NCBI GenBank assembly: GCA_023248215.1
Contig: JAHFEW010000001.1
Location: forward strand, 118,853 to 182,852
Source of the DNA: Nitrospira sp.
GTDB taxonomy: Bacteria; Nitrospirota; Nitrospiria; Nitrospirales; Nitrospiraceae
Length of the DNA stretch: 64,000 bases
Direction of reading: 5' to 3'
This document shows, in pieces, positions 18,839-28,009 of the stretch. How positions within the stretch are numbered: position 1 is the stretch's first letter; the number at the start of each line of letters is the position of its first letter. Position numbers and translations under genes: made by a program. The notes beneath the pieces are model-generated. The model had not been told where the DNA came from. It saw only the letters and a program-made list of their open reading frames with translations, and ran no database searches.

Positions 18839-19435
18839 TAGGCCAGGCATCAAAGAATATTGCATCCGGCATGAGTACGCTCGCGGACGCACTCCTTTAA
18901 GCGCAATGCCCGCTTTTCGGAGGTTTGGTCCATTTCCATGCCGCTGCGTCGCGAAGCGTGAAAGCCCAGCACGTCAGTCGGTGCTGTGGTGCGAATGGTC
19001 CGCTGAGATGTAACTTCTGGTGGCTACACACTAGCGAACCTCTGGGGGCGGCTGATATTGTTGGGGATCCATGGCGACTCAATGACCAGTCTGCCGCAGC
19101 GTTTGTTGAAGACCGGTGACCGTTTGCCTACGCCTCTTCGTGACAATTCATGACTCCTCACACGAATCGTCGATTGGCACAGATTCCCAAGGAGGATGGA
19201 GGCAGGGGCAGAATGGTTGTTTGGGCGATCGATTGAACGAGTGGCCATTCCGGAGGTCCTGGTTCCAAGAAAAAAACTAGATCCTTCGGGAGGCCACGGG
19301 AACGAATATGTCCTGAATACTGGACCAGTACTGTTCTATAGAGGCAGTGACGGCTGATCGACCAGCAGGTTCCATGAACATTTCAGCAGACCATGAACAC
19401 AGCGTGAAATCCTTTGGGGAAAGGTTCCTCCGCCC
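18839..19435. other. Non-coding stretch upstream of aepX
   Basis: No convincing gene is seen in these 597 bases. Two features stand out: a pair of inverted, about 80% similar segments (18983-19014 and 19376-19403), and the palindrome TACTGGaCCAGTA at 19318-19330, about 105 bp before aepX. The stretch probably holds the aepX promoter, but no strong -35/-10 pair was found. Confidence 0.5.
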
Positions 19436-21070
19436 ATGAATTCGAGACAAGTGCTGACCAAGGCCCGTCAGTTTAGAAATCTCCTCCTTTCCGAGCAGCT
19501 GGAATTCATCTGCGAGGCTCACAATGGCCTGAGCGCAAAAATTGTCGAAGAGGCTGGTTTTCGTGGCATCTGGGCCAGCGGTCTATCCATCTCTGCCCAA
19601 TTTGGAGTTCGTGACAATAACGAAGCCAGCTGGACCCAGGTGTTGGAGGACCTTGAATTCATGTCCGATGCAACCCGCATTCCCATACTCCTTGACGGCG
19701 ATACGGGATACGGCAATTTCAATAATATGCAGCGGCTGATCCGCAAACTGGAACAGCGCGGCATCGCTGCGGTCTGCATTGAGGATAAACTGTTTCCCAA
19801 AACAAATAGTTTTCTGAAGGGGGACGCCCAACCCCTTGCAGACATGCAGGAATTCTGCGGCAAAATAAAGGCAGGAAAAGATGCGCAGACCGACCCGGAT
19901 TTTAGCGTTATTGCCAGGGTGGAGGCGTTCATCTGCGGCTGGGGGTTGGCGGAAGCCCTGCGTCGGGCCGAGGCCTATCATCAGGCTGGGGCGGACGGCA
20001 TTCTCATTCACAGTGCCCTTTCGGTTCCTGATGAGATCCTCGCGTTTAAGCGGGAGTGGGGCAATCGATGCCCGGTCGTGATCGTTCCCACCAAATATTA
20101 TTCCACGCCCACTGATGTGTTTCGACAGCATGGTTTTTCGATGGTGATTTGGGCGAATCACATGCTGCGAGCGGCCGTGGCCACTATGCAGAAAACCGCG
20201 CGAGCCTTAAAGGAGAGTGAAAATCTCCTTTCCATCGAGGATAGGGTGGCTCCGGTCTCCGAAATATTTCGGCTGCAGAACGCCGCGGAACTGCTGGAGG
20301 CTGAAGAACGCTATCTTCCCCGAGGTGCCGAGGGCACGTCGGCAGTGGTGCTTGCTGCCTCCCGAGGCGATGAACTGGGAGAACTCACCGAAGCGCAACC
20401 AAAAACCATGGTCAAAGTTCAGGGCGCACCGATCCTGAACCACATTGTTGACGCGTATAATGCGGTCGGGATCAAGGATATCCTTGTTGTTCGTGGGTAT
20501 AAGAAGGAGGCCGTGAATCTTCCCAACTTGACCTATATCGATAATAGTGAATTTTCTGAAACCGGCGAACTGGATTCCCTGTCAAAGGCCCTGCAATCCA
20601 AGAAGGGGCATTTTCAGTCTACGATCATTTCCTATGGCGACGTGCTGTTCAATAAGTATATTCCGCAGGCACTGTGCCAGGAGCAAGATGATTGCGTGAT
20701 TTTCGTAGATAGCAACTGGCAGGATCGGACCAGTTATGCCCGTCTTGGTGGTTTTGTGGAGTGCACCTTTCCGAATTCGCGGAAAGCCTTTAATGCCAAG
20801 ATCTATCTCAAGCAATTGGGGAACAATCTTCCCGGAGCAACGATTCACGGGGTGTGGATGGGGTTTCTCAAACTCTCTTCCAACGCAGCCAGCCAGGTCA
20901 ATGAGGTCCTTTTGGAAATCCTGGCCGATCCAGCGAACCGAAAGGCTAGCATCCCGCATTTGTTGCAAGAACTGCTGAAACGGCAATACCCTGTCCGGGT
21001 CCTGTATACGGTGGGACACTGGCTGGATATCAATAGCCTTGATGATGTCGTCCAGGCAGGAAACTTCTGA
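19436..21070 (+). CDS. aepX: Phosphoenolpyruvate mutase fused to a nucleotidyltransferase
   Basis: The N-terminal half (about 1-290) is PEP mutase, which makes phosphonopyruvate and its C-P bond. It shows [30 protein letters not shown] and the active-site loop [11 protein letters not shown]. The C-terminal half (about 300-544) is an NTP-transferase fold: [15 protein letters not shown], then [15 protein letters not shown], then SYGDVLFN. Such a domain next to PEP mutase suggests activation of a phosphonate as a nucleotide, for example CMP-aminoethylphosphonate, for transfer to a glycan or lipid. The decarboxylase gene follows after 106 bp. No transporter or C-P lyase is nearby. Confidence 0.92.
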   Translation: MNSRQVLTKARQFRNLLLSEQLEFICEAHNGLSAKIVEEAGFRGIWASGLSISAQFGVRDNNEASWTQVLEDLEFMSDATRIPILLDGDTGYGNFNNMQRLIRKLEQRGIAAVCIEDKLFPKTNSFLKGDAQPLADMQEFCGKIKAGKDAQTDPDFSVIARVEAFICGWGLAEALRRAEAYHQAGADGILIHSALSVPDEILAFKREWGNRCPVVIVPTKYYSTPTDVFRQHGFSMVIWANHMLRAAVATMQKTARALKESENLLSIEDRVAPVSEIFRLQNAAELLEAEERYLPRGAEGTSAVVLAASRGDELGELTEAQPKTMVKVQGAPILNHIVDAYNAVGIKDILVVRGYKKEAVNLPNLTYIDNSEFSETGELDSLSKALQSKKGHFQSTIISYGDVLFNKYIPQALCQEQDDCVIFVDSNWQDRTSYARLGGFVECTFPNSRKAFNAKIYLKQLGNNLPGATIHGVWMGFLKLSSNAASQVNEVLLEILADPANRKASIPHLLQELLKRQYPVRVLYTVGHWLDINSLDDVVQAGNF

Positions 21071-21176
21071 TGTTCGCTGCAGAAGATGTTCTCATTATGG
21101 TTCCACACAGCTAATCGGCCATGGAACCGCTCGCTAACGCCGATCACAACACAGTGTTCTCCGGAGCTAGTAGAGC

Positions 21177-22301
21177 ATGATTGACCCACAGGAGTTCGTC
21201 GAACACCTCCAGGCGAATGCGGTTGATTTTTTCACCGGGGTGCCGGATTCCCTGCTCAAGGATTTCTGTGCCTGCCTCGAACATGTGCCTCGCGGTGACC
21301 AACACATCATCAGCGCCAACGAAGGTGGGGCCATCGCTTTGGCGCTAGGGTACCATCTGGCGACACGGAAGATTCCTCTGGTCTATTTACAGAACTCCGG
21401 GTTAGGCAACATCATCAACCCTCTGTTGTCATTGGTTGATGAGGAGGTGTACTCCATTCCCATGCTGCTGGTCATTGGATGGCGAGGGGAACCAGGCGTC
21501 CATGATGAGCCTCAGCATAAGAAGCAAGGTCGGGTTATGCTGCCCATGCTTGAGGCCATGGAGCTTCCCTATTCCATTCTGGGGCCGGACGTGGATCATG
21601 CGGAGACGCTCCTGAAAGACGCCCTGGCCTATGTTCGAAAATCCAGCGCGCCCTTTGCGCTCGTCATTAAGAAAGGAACCTTCAAACCTTTTACGGTATC
21701 GCGGGTTGAAAAACCTGAATTTCAGCTTTCTCGTGAAGAGGCTATCCAGCAGGTGATCGATGTGCTCGAGGAAAGTGACATGGTTGTTTCTACCACCGGC
21801 ATGCCTTCTCGGGAAGTGTACGAATACAGAGGCAAAAAGGGGGACGGCCATCAACGGGATTTTTTAACAGTTGGCGGCATGGGACACGCTTCCCAAATCG
21901 CATTGGGCATTGCACTCCAACAACCCGAGCGTACCGTCTATTGTCTCGATGGAGACGGCGCTCTCCTTATGCATATGGGGTCCCTTTCCATCAATGGATC
22001 TCTGAAGCCACGAAACCTCAAACATATTATTCTGAACAATGGGGCTCATGATTCGGTGGGTGGTCAACCGACCGTGGGACTGGACATTGATCTCCTGGGT
22101 ATCGCGCGTGCCGCGGGCTACGAACATGCCGTTCGAGCTCAGACCAAGCAGGAACTTCATTCGTGTCTATTGGGTCTGAAAGATTCTCTCGGCCCTAGCC
22201 TGCTGGAGGTCCGTGTACACTGTGGGGCAAGGAAAGATTTGGGTCGTCCGGTAAGTACTCCAATCCAGAACAAAAACGCATTCATGGATTTTATCGGATA
22301 G
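21177..22301 (+). CDS. aepY: Phosphonopyruvate decarboxylase
   Basis: Thiamine-diphosphate enzyme that converts phosphonopyruvate to phosphonoacetaldehyde and makes the unfavourable mutase step run forward. FFTGVPDSLLKDFCACLE and SANEGGAIALALGYHLA (catalytic Glu) are at the N-terminus. The C-terminal ThDP site reads DGDGALLMHMGSLS-N-ILNNGAHDSVGGQPT. Length 374 residues is standard. The expected third enzyme, an aminotransferase giving 2-aminoethylphosphonate, is absent; IS debris begins right after the stop codon. Confidence 0.95.
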   Translation: MIDPQEFVEHLQANAVDFFTGVPDSLLKDFCACLEHVPRGDQHIISANEGGAIALALGYHLATRKIPLVYLQNSGLGNIINPLLSLVDEEVYSIPMLLVIGWRGEPGVHDEPQHKKQGRVMLPMLEAMELPYSILGPDVDHAETLLKDALAYVRKSSAPFALVIKKGTFKPFTVSRVEKPEFQLSREEAIQQVIDVLEESDMVVSTTGMPSREVYEYRGKKGDGHQRDFLTVGGMGHASQIALGIALQQPERTVYCLDGDGALLMHMGSLSINGSLKPRNLKHIILNNGAHDSVGGQPTVGLDIDLLGIARAAGYEHAVRAQTKQELHSCLLGLKDSLGPSLLEVRVHCGARKDLGRPVSTPIQNKNAFMDFIG

Positions 22302-22359
22302 ATTTGTTTCCGAACGCCCCAACGCCGCCCCCGCCTCTACGAGCCTATCGAATGTATCC

Positions 22360-22470
22360 ATCGAAAGTTTTTGGGCACGCTCAAGAACGAATCGGTGCAC
22401 AATCGACATGACGCGCACCCATGCCGTCAGCGAGATCACGATTGCATCGTGATATTCTGCCTTTGTACGA
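22360..22470 (+). pseudogene. IS3-family transposase OrfB relic
   Basis: A short plus-strand stretch reads FLGTLKNESVHNRHDA and, after a frame change, AVSEITIAS-YSAF. This resembles the region around the catalytic Glu helix of an IS3 OrfB (FGTLKNESVH...RAEAVSEI..YI..FYN). Only about 35 codons remain. It differs from the relic upstream of aepX, so it comes from another IS3 subgroup. Confidence 0.5.
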
Positions 22471-22552
22471 TAGTGGTACCGTCAGGAGCCTGTGGCCCGA
22501 GGTGGAGAGCTCAAGAGCTCATTTGGCCGACAGCGAGTCCTCGCCGGGTGTT

Positions 22553-23054
22553 ATCGCCCAGATTTTCTCCTTCGCGAACAGCACACTTTCGATAAACGTT
22601 TACATCGGTGTCTTGTTTTGGCACCAGTGGCCCGGATGGAAGCGTTGCTCGTTTTAGTGCTGGAACCAGGTGTCCAGGTCGGTCTGCAGCCCCCGGCGTT
22701 TGTTAGATGTCTTGCGGAACAAGACAAAGGCCCTTTGGGGCGACTGTTGCTTCCAACGTTTTCAGCCGCGTCTACATCGTTTTCAAATCGTGCCGGAGCC
22801 AGATACGCGGATACCCCGGGGAGAGATCCGAGGGCGTGTTCCACGTGTGGTGAGACCCAACTCTTCAGGGGCGGCTCCTTCCGTGAAATCTCTTGGATCG
22901 CCGTCTTGCCGCCGGTCTCATAGATCTCCTTGAAGCGGCAGAAGCTATCCCGTCTATGGCCCATCACCGGACAGGCCTCCGAGATGTTGCCAAGTTGCTT
23001 CGCCAGTTGAAATACCTTCACCTTCGTCTTGATGATTTTCTGCTCAGTGGTCAT
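22553..23054 (-). pseudogene. IS481-type transposase relic with internal deletion
   Basis: On the minus strand [37 protein letters not shown] and [16 protein letters not shown] match the N-terminal HTH region of IS481-family transposases. Further on, in another frame, come [24 protein letters not shown], and then [21 protein letters not shown] and LFAKEKIW, which match the C-terminus. The catalytic core between them is missing. Several frame changes and stop codons confirm decay. Confidence 0.7.
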
Positions 23055-23148
23055 CGTCCTCATTCCTGCCCTGGACTCGAGTACTCTACCGGACTGTCAG
23101 ACGAGGTTTGGGTAATACGCATCAGTCCGTCACGACCGAATCATAAGT

Positions 23149-23167
23149 CCGGGAAGGAGATTCCCGG
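23149..23167 (+). other. Hairpin ahead of the truncated IS3 OrfA frame
   Basis: CCGGGAA-GGAGA-TTCCCGG is a perfect 7-bp stem with a 5-base loop. The loop contains GGAG and the frame of the next gene has a GTG at 23167, immediately after the stem. It could lie at the IS end or hide a ribosome site from outside transcripts; function is not shown. Confidence 0.35.
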
Positions 23168-23277
23168 TGACCAGAGTGCGGCGTGCATTCAGTTCCGAAT
23201 TCGAACAGGATATCCTGCTCCCCTTGAAATTGAGACCACCTTCACGACATGGTCCTGAATGGACCGAGGCGGTGGAT

Positions 23278-23604
23278 ATGGCAACGGAATCAACCGATCC
23301 CATTGAGCGATGGAGCGCCAAACGGCGCGTCGCCTTAGTCGTCAGCATCCTGAAGGACGAGACCTCTGTGGCCGAAGCGGCTCGCCAGCATGGGCTGACG
23401 GTCGCTGAGGTGGAGGAGTGGCGTGAGAAGTTTCTGCTGGGTGCCGAGAATGCCTTGCGGACGCGACCGCGGGACGAGGAGGCGCTGAAGGAAGAGCAGA
23501 TCAAGACGCTCAAACAGAAGATCGGCGAGCTTGTGCTCGACAACGATATCTTGCGGGAGGCCTTGAAACCATACCCTTTAGCCCGGAAGACATCCGACGT
23601 GTGA
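23278..23604 (+). CDS. IS3-family transposase OrfA
   Basis: DNA-binding subunit of an IS3 transposase, 108 residues from the ATG at 23278. The HTH reads VALVVSILKDETSVAEAARQ-HGLTVAEVEEWREKF, followed by a leucine-rich helix (EEQIKTLKQKIGELVLDND) typical of OrfA dimerisation. The frame is open back to a GTG at 23167, but the start at MATESTDP fits better. It ends with a 4-base overlap (GTGA) into OrfB. The element is truncated on its right by an IS21 copy. Confidence 0.85.
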   Translation: MATESTDPIERWSAKRRVALVVSILKDETSVAEAARQHGLTVAEVEEWREKFLLGAENALRTRPRDEEALKEEQIKTLKQKIGELVLDNDILREALKPYPLARKTSDV

Positions 23605-24230
23605 GAGCGGCTGTGGTGGGTGTCTCAGAACGGCAGAGCTGTCGGGTCCTCGAGGTCAGCCGCGCGAGCCTGCATCGGCCAAGAGGGACCGGGGGGCGAC
23701 GCCACCCCCTGGACCCGCCGTGGACAGATCGTCTCCGTCAGTTGATTCAGCAGCATCCCACGTTCGGGTATCGGCGGCTCTGGGTGTTGCTGCGTTTTCA
23801 CGAGAAGCTCGTCGTGAATCGGAAAGCGGTGTATCGGGTGCTGAAGCAGAAGCGCTGGTTCGTGCATCAGCGATCATCCACCCCGCGACCCCGCGTCCGG
23901 GGCTGGGTGAGTCGGGCCAGTCGGAGCAACGAACGGTGGGCGCTGGATGTGACGCATATCCCCTGTGGTCAAGATGGCTGGGCGCATCTGGCCGCGGTCA
24001 TTGATTGCCATGACCGCGAACTCATGGGCTACGAGTTCGCCCTCCGGAGTCGGGCGAAGGAAGCGGAACGGGCCGTCGAGGCAGCCTGTCTCGCACGGTG
24101 GGGCACGCTGCGGCCTGTCGGGGCCCCGGTCTTACGGAGCGACAACGGGCTCATCTGCGTATTCCGAGCCAAGCCGGCCACTGATTCCGACGCAAGTCGG
24201 CCACCCATTCCGACGGAACGCGGCCACTGA
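23601..24230 (+). pseudogene. IS3-family transposase OrfB, 3'-truncated by IS21
   Basis: Integrase-type transposase. The HTH_21-like part (HPTFGYRRLWVLLR) and the first catalytic Asp (WALDVTHIPCGQDGW) are present, as is the second (LRSDNGLI). At that point (24156) the sequence switches to the left end of the IS21 element, and the frame reads out through IS21 terminal repeats to a chance stop at 24230. The third catalytic residue (Glu) and the C-terminus are missing, so the enzyme is dead. Confidence 0.85.
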
Positions 24231-24401
24231 TTCCGATGTGAAGCCGGCCGCTGTTCCGGTCCTCCTCGGAATCGGCGGCCGACATCCCTCGGAATAAGGG
24301 GCGGCGATCCGCCGCCTGCTCATTCCGGAGCATTCCGCGACGCAGGTCCTCCTTCACCTTCGGTATGGTACCGCCTCCATTTCATCGTGGAGGAGGTGCC
24401 G

Positions 24402-25961
24402 ATGCCAGCGGAGCGAGTGACCATGCGGAAGATCAAAGACATGTTGCGACTCAAATGGGCCTGCGGGCTCAGTAACCGACAGGTCGCGGCCAGTTGTGGG
24501 GTGGCGCGCAGCACCGTGGCGGAGACGCTGTCTCGTGCGACCGCGGCCGGGCTGTCGTGGCCCTTACCGGCGGAGCTGGATGAGACGCAGTTGGAAACCC
24601 GGCTGTATCCCGCGGCCCCGTGTCCCACGGCGGCTCCGTGGGCGGTTCCGGATTGGGCGACGCTGCATCAAGAACTGGCGCGGAAGGGCGTGACCCTGGC
24701 GCTACTGTGGCAAGAGTATAAGGCGCAGCATCCCGACGGCTATCAGTACAGCCGCTTCTGTGATCTCTATGGGGCCTGGCGCACGACCCTGGATCGCTGC
24801 CTGCGGCAGGAGCATCGGGCGGGGGAGAAACTCTTCGTCGATTACGCGGGCCAAACCGTGCCGGTCCAGGACCGACGCACGGGCGAGCTCCGGCAGGCCC
24901 AGATTTTCGTCGCCGTTCTGGGCGCGTCGAACTACACCTATGCCGAGGCGACCTGGACGCAAACGCTGCCCGATTGGATCGGGGCGCCCGTGCGGGCCTT
25001 CGCCTTTTTCGGCGGCGTGCCGCAGCTCGTGGTCCCGGACCATCTTCGCGCGGGCGTGACCAAGGCCTGTCGCGATGAGCCGGAGCTGAACCCGACCTAC
25101 GCGGCGCTCGCGCATCACTACGGCGTCGCGGTGATCCCGGCTCGGGTGCGCAAACCACGCGACAAGGCCAAGGTCGAAGCGGGCGTTCTGCTCGTCGAGC
25201 GGTGGATGCTCGCCCGGCTGCGCCATCAGCCCTTCTTCAGCCTGACCGAGCTCAATGCGGCCATCCTGGCTTGCCTGGAGCGCCTGAACACGCGCCCCTT
25301 CAAGAAGCTCTCCGGCTGTCGGCAGTCCCAGTTCGAGACGGTGGACCGCCCGGCCCTCCAGCCCCTCCCACGCGAGCCCTACGTCTATGCCGAGTGGCGC
25401 ACGGCGCGGGTGAATATCGATTCGCACGTGGAGATCGAGGGCCACTACTACAGCGTCCCCGCGCCCTTGGTGCACCGGGCGCTGGATGTGCGGCTCACGG
25501 CGACGACCGTCGAGTGCTTCCACAAGCACCAGCGCGTGGCCAGCCATATGCGAAGTGCGGAGCGCGGCCGCCATACGACCGTCACCGCGCATCTCCTGTC
25601 GGCGCACCAACGATATCTGGCGTGGTCGCCGTCGCGGCTCCTGCAGTGGGCCGAGACCATCGGGCCTGCCACGGCGGCGGTGGTGGACACGCTCTTGACC
25701 CACCGCCGGCATCCCGAACAAGGCTATCGCTCGTGCCTCGGGGTGTTGCGGCTGGAACGCCTCTACGGTCCGGCGCGGGTGGAGGCGGCGTGTCGCCGCG
25801 CCCAGGCGATCGACGCCGTCGCCTACAAGAGTGTCCAGTCGATCCTCAAGACCGGGCTTGACCAGCAGCCGCTTGCGGAGCTCGCCCCGACCATCCCGCT
25901 CCCGATCGAGCACGAACATCTGCGCGGCACCACCTATTACCAACACGAAGGAGGTTTGTGA
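24402..25961 (+). CDS. istA: IS21-family transposase IstA
   Basis: DDE transposase of the IS408/IS1162-like branch of IS21, 519 residues. The N-terminal HTH reads MRKIKDMLRLKWACGLSNRQ, then VAASCGVARSTV. The catalytic core has AGEKLFVDYAGQTVPV (first Asp), LVVPDHLRAGVT (second Asp) and KPRDKAKVEAGVLLVERWM (Glu). The C-terminal segment EIEGHYYSVPAPLV is typical. The chosen ATG has AGGAGG seven bases upstream; a GTG at 24387 is in frame. It is separated from istB by a TGATG overlap. Confidence 0.93.
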   Translation: MPAERVTMRKIKDMLRLKWACGLSNRQVAASCGVARSTVAETLSRATAAGLSWPLPAELDETQLETRLYPAAPCPTAAPWAVPDWATLHQELARKGVTLALLWQEYKAQHPDGYQYSRFCDLYGAWRTTLDRCLRQEHRAGEKLFVDYAGQTVPVQDRRTGELRQAQIFVAVLGASNYTYAEATWTQTLPDWIGAPVRAFAFFGGVPQLVVPDHLRAGVTKACRDEPELNPTYAALAHHYGVAVIPARVRKPRDKAKVEAGVLLVERWMLARLRHQPFFSLTELNAAILACLERLNTRPFKKLSGCRQSQFETVDRPALQPLPREPYVYAEWRTARVNIDSHVEIEGHYYSVPAPLVHRALDVRLTATTVECFHKHQRVASHMRSAERGRHTTVTAHLLSAHQRYLAWSPSRLLQWAETIGPATAAVVDTLLTHRRHPEQGYRSCLGVLRLERLYGPARVEAACRRAQAIDAVAYKSVQSILKTGLDQQPLAELAPTIPLPIEHEHLRGTTYYQHEGGL

Positions 25962-26724
25962 TGTTACGCCATCCCACACTCGCGACGCTGGAGGCCCTGA
26001 AGCTCACGGGCATGGCCACCGCCCTGACCGAACAACTGGAGATGCCCGAGATTCAGCGTCTGAGCTTCGAGGAGCGCTTGGGGCTGTTAGTCGATCGGGA
26101 ACGGACCACCCAGGAGAATCGACGACTGATCCGCCGCCTCGCCCAGGCCAGGCTCCCAGGCAGCGCCACACTGGAAGATCTCGATTATCGCCATCCGCGG
26201 GGGCTCGAGAAAAGCATGATCGCGTCGCTGGCGACCGGCCAGTGGGTTCGCAGTCACGACAATGTGTTGATGGTGGGCCCCACGGGAGTGGGCAAGACGT
26301 ACCTGGCGTGTGCGTTGGCCCAGATGGCCTGTCGGCTTGGCTTCTCCGCGCTGTATCTCCGACTCCCGCGGTTCTTCCGAGACCTGGCGATCGCCAAAGG
26401 GGATGGCCGCATGGGCGACTGCTCCGGAGTCTCGCCAAGACGGACCTCGTGGTCCTGGATGATTGGGGGCTGGCCCCCTTGCCCGACGAGCACCGCCGCG
26501 ATCTCTTGGAACTGCTCGATGATCGGCACGGGCGTCGGGCCACCATCGTGGCCAGTCAACTCCCGGTCGACCACTGGCACGCGGCGATCGGCGAGCCGAC
26601 GCTGGCTGACGCCATTCTTGACCGGTTTGTGCACAACGCCTATCAGATCACGCTCAAAGGAGAGTCCATGCGCAAACGGCTGGTGAAATTGGACGGAAGT
26701 CGGCCACCTCGGACAGACAGCTGA
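25961..26724 (+). pseudogene. istB: IS21 helper ATPase IstB, frameshifted
   Basis: AAA+ helper of IS21 transposition. The first 150 codons are in one frame: MLRHPTLATLEALKLTGMA, then the Walker A VGPTGVGKTYLACAL and RLPRFFRDLAIAKGDGRM. At about 26410-26420 the conserved sequence moves to another frame, RLLRSLAKTDLVVLDDWGLA (Walker B), and continues to RFVHNAYQITLKGESMRKR. One missing base after ATGGG explains it. The original frame runs on without homology to 26686. The product would lose Walker B, so the element is probably not able to move by itself, unless this is a sequencing error. Confidence 0.85.
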
Positions 26725-26800
26725 GGCCCTGCGTCGCGGGGCTCCGACGGGTGGCCGGATTCACTCGGAATCGGTGGCCGGATTCAGCGGAATATGCAAC

Positions 26801-27649
26801 ATGCAGTATCGGATGATCCAACGGTGCCGCGACGCGTTTTCCATCCGGATGATGTGCCGATGGTTGCGGGTCTCGCCCAGCGGATACTATGGCTGGGTGA
26901 CCCGGCCGCTGAGTGCGCGGGCCCAAGACAATGCGCGGTTGTTGGCGCGAATCCGTGCGCTGCATGCCGACCACGACGGGGTCGGCGGGAGTCCGCGCAT
27001 CTGGGAAGACCTGCGTTATGCCGGGGAGCGGTGTGGCCGCCACCGGGTGGCGCGCCTGATGCGCCGGGCCGGACTGCAGGGGGTGCCGCAGCGGCGGCGG
27101 TGGCGGAAGAAGCCCTCAGGGGCGCGTCCCAGTGGGACCCGGAATCATCTCGAGCGGGACTTCCGCGCCGTGGCGCCCAATACCAAATGGGTCACCGATA
27201 TTACCTACATTCGGCCGGCCGAGCAGTGGTTATACCTCTCCATCGTGCTGGATTTGTATTCAGGTCTCGTGGTGGGCTGGTCGATGAGTCCGCGTCAGGA
27301 CCGCCAGCTGGTCGTCCAAGCGGTGCTGATGGCGTTATGGCAGCGCCCCACGCGCACCCCGGTTATGCTGCACTCGGATCGGGGCTGTCAATTCACCTCG
27401 GAGGAATACCAACGGTTCCTGGAGGCGCATCAGGTCATTTGCAGTATGAGTGCGGTGGGCAGCTGCGCCGACAATGCCGCCGCCGAGAGCTGCTTCGGAG
27501 TGCTCAAACGAGAACGTGTGAATCGACAGCACTACCGGACGAGAGCCGAAGCCAGGGCCGATATCTTTGACTATATCGAGCGCTGTCACAATCCGCGTCA
27601 GCGGCGGAGACTGGACATTCCCCCGCCCTACGATTTCTTTGGACACTGA
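26801..27649 (+). CDS. IS3-family transposase OrfB, element 5'-truncated
   Basis: Integrase-type transposase of 282 residues from the ATG at 26801. The N-terminus MQYRMIQRCRDAFSIRMMCR, then WLRVSPSGYYGW, is typical of OrfB. The DDE residues are visible in WVTDITYIRPAEQWLY, MLHSDRGCQFTSEEYQ and NAAAESCFGVLKRERV. Its OrfA is missing because the IS21 right end lies directly upstream. The last codons (DFFGH) run into the left end of the next IS3 element, so the native C-terminus is also lost. IS3 enzymes need an OrfAB fusion, so this copy is probably inactive. Confidence 0.85.
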   Translation: MQYRMIQRCRDAFSIRMMCRWLRVSPSGYYGWVTRPLSARAQDNARLLARIRALHADHDGVGGSPRIWEDLRYAGERCGRHRVARLMRRAGLQGVPQRRRWRKKPSGARPSGTRNHLERDFRAVAPNTKWVTDITYIRPAEQWLYLSIVLDLYSGLVVGWSMSPRQDRQLVVQAVLMALWQRPTRTPVMLHSDRGCQFTSEEYQRFLEAHQVICSMSAVGSCADNAAAESCFGVLKRERVNRQHYRTRAEARADIFDYIERCHNPRQRRRLDIPPPYDFFGH

Positions 27650-27685
27650 TTTAGGGCACAATGCCCCTTCATGACGGAGGTGTCC

Positions 27686-28009
27686 ATGGCAAAATCGAAC
27701 ACGGAGCGAGGCCGCTTCTCCTCGCGGAAGAAGGTGGATGTGGTGCTGGGCGTGCTGCGCGGCGAGGATCTCGATCTGGTGTCCCGCGAGGCCGGAATCA
27801 CGGCCGCACGGCTGTCGGAGTGGCGCACCCACTTCGTCACCAGCGGACCGGCGGGTCTGAAGAGTCGGGCGGCCGATGAGCGGGATGATGAGCTGACGCG
27901 GCTGAAGGCCTTGGTCGGGGATCTTACGATGCGCCTCGAACTCTCGCGGGAAGCGGTCAGTCGTCTGAGGGCCAGCGCCCCTTTAGCCTCCGGGAGGCCG
28001 ACGCGATGA
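27686..28009 (+). CDS. IS3-family transposase OrfA
   Basis: HTH subunit of 107 residues starting MAKSNTERGRFSSRKK, with GGAGG eight bases before the ATG. The HTH reads VDVVLGVLRGEDLDLVSRE-AGITAARLSEW. A helical tail with LTRLKALVGDLTMRLELSRE follows. It overlaps orfB by four bases. Together the two genes look intact. Confidence 0.85.
   Translation: MAKSNTERGRFSSRKKVDVVLGVLRGEDLDLVSREAGITAARLSEWRTHFVTSGPAGLKSRAADERDDELTRLKALVGDLTMRLELSREAVSRLRASAPLASGRPTR

Larger units (their letters stand above)
24156..26798 (+). mobile_element. IS21-family insertion sequence
   Basis: A 2,643-bp element bounded by TGCGTATTCCG on the left and CGGAATATGCA on the right, which are inverted copies with one mismatch. 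Inside each end lie transposase-binding-type repeats related to CGGCCACTGATTCCGA: four on the left (24175, 24198, 24221, 24245) and two inverted on the right (26743-26757, 26765-26780), with 23-24-bp periodicity. It carries istA and a frameshifted istB. The flanks belong to two different IS3 elements and show no target duplication, so a deletion or recombination has occurred beside it. Confidence 0.85.

Noticed and set aside
18500..19300. Several 60-90-codon frames on both strands before aepX
   Set aside because: Short, overlapping, without start signals; part of the region is an IS3 relic.
22492..22923. 143-codon plus-strand frame
   Set aside because: It lies antisense to the IS481-type relic and shows no features of its own.
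24175..24260. Regularly spaced repeats suggesting a CRISPR array
   Set aside because: The unit is 16 bp with 7-8-bp gaps, mirrored at the other end of an IS21 element, so it is a transposase-binding array.
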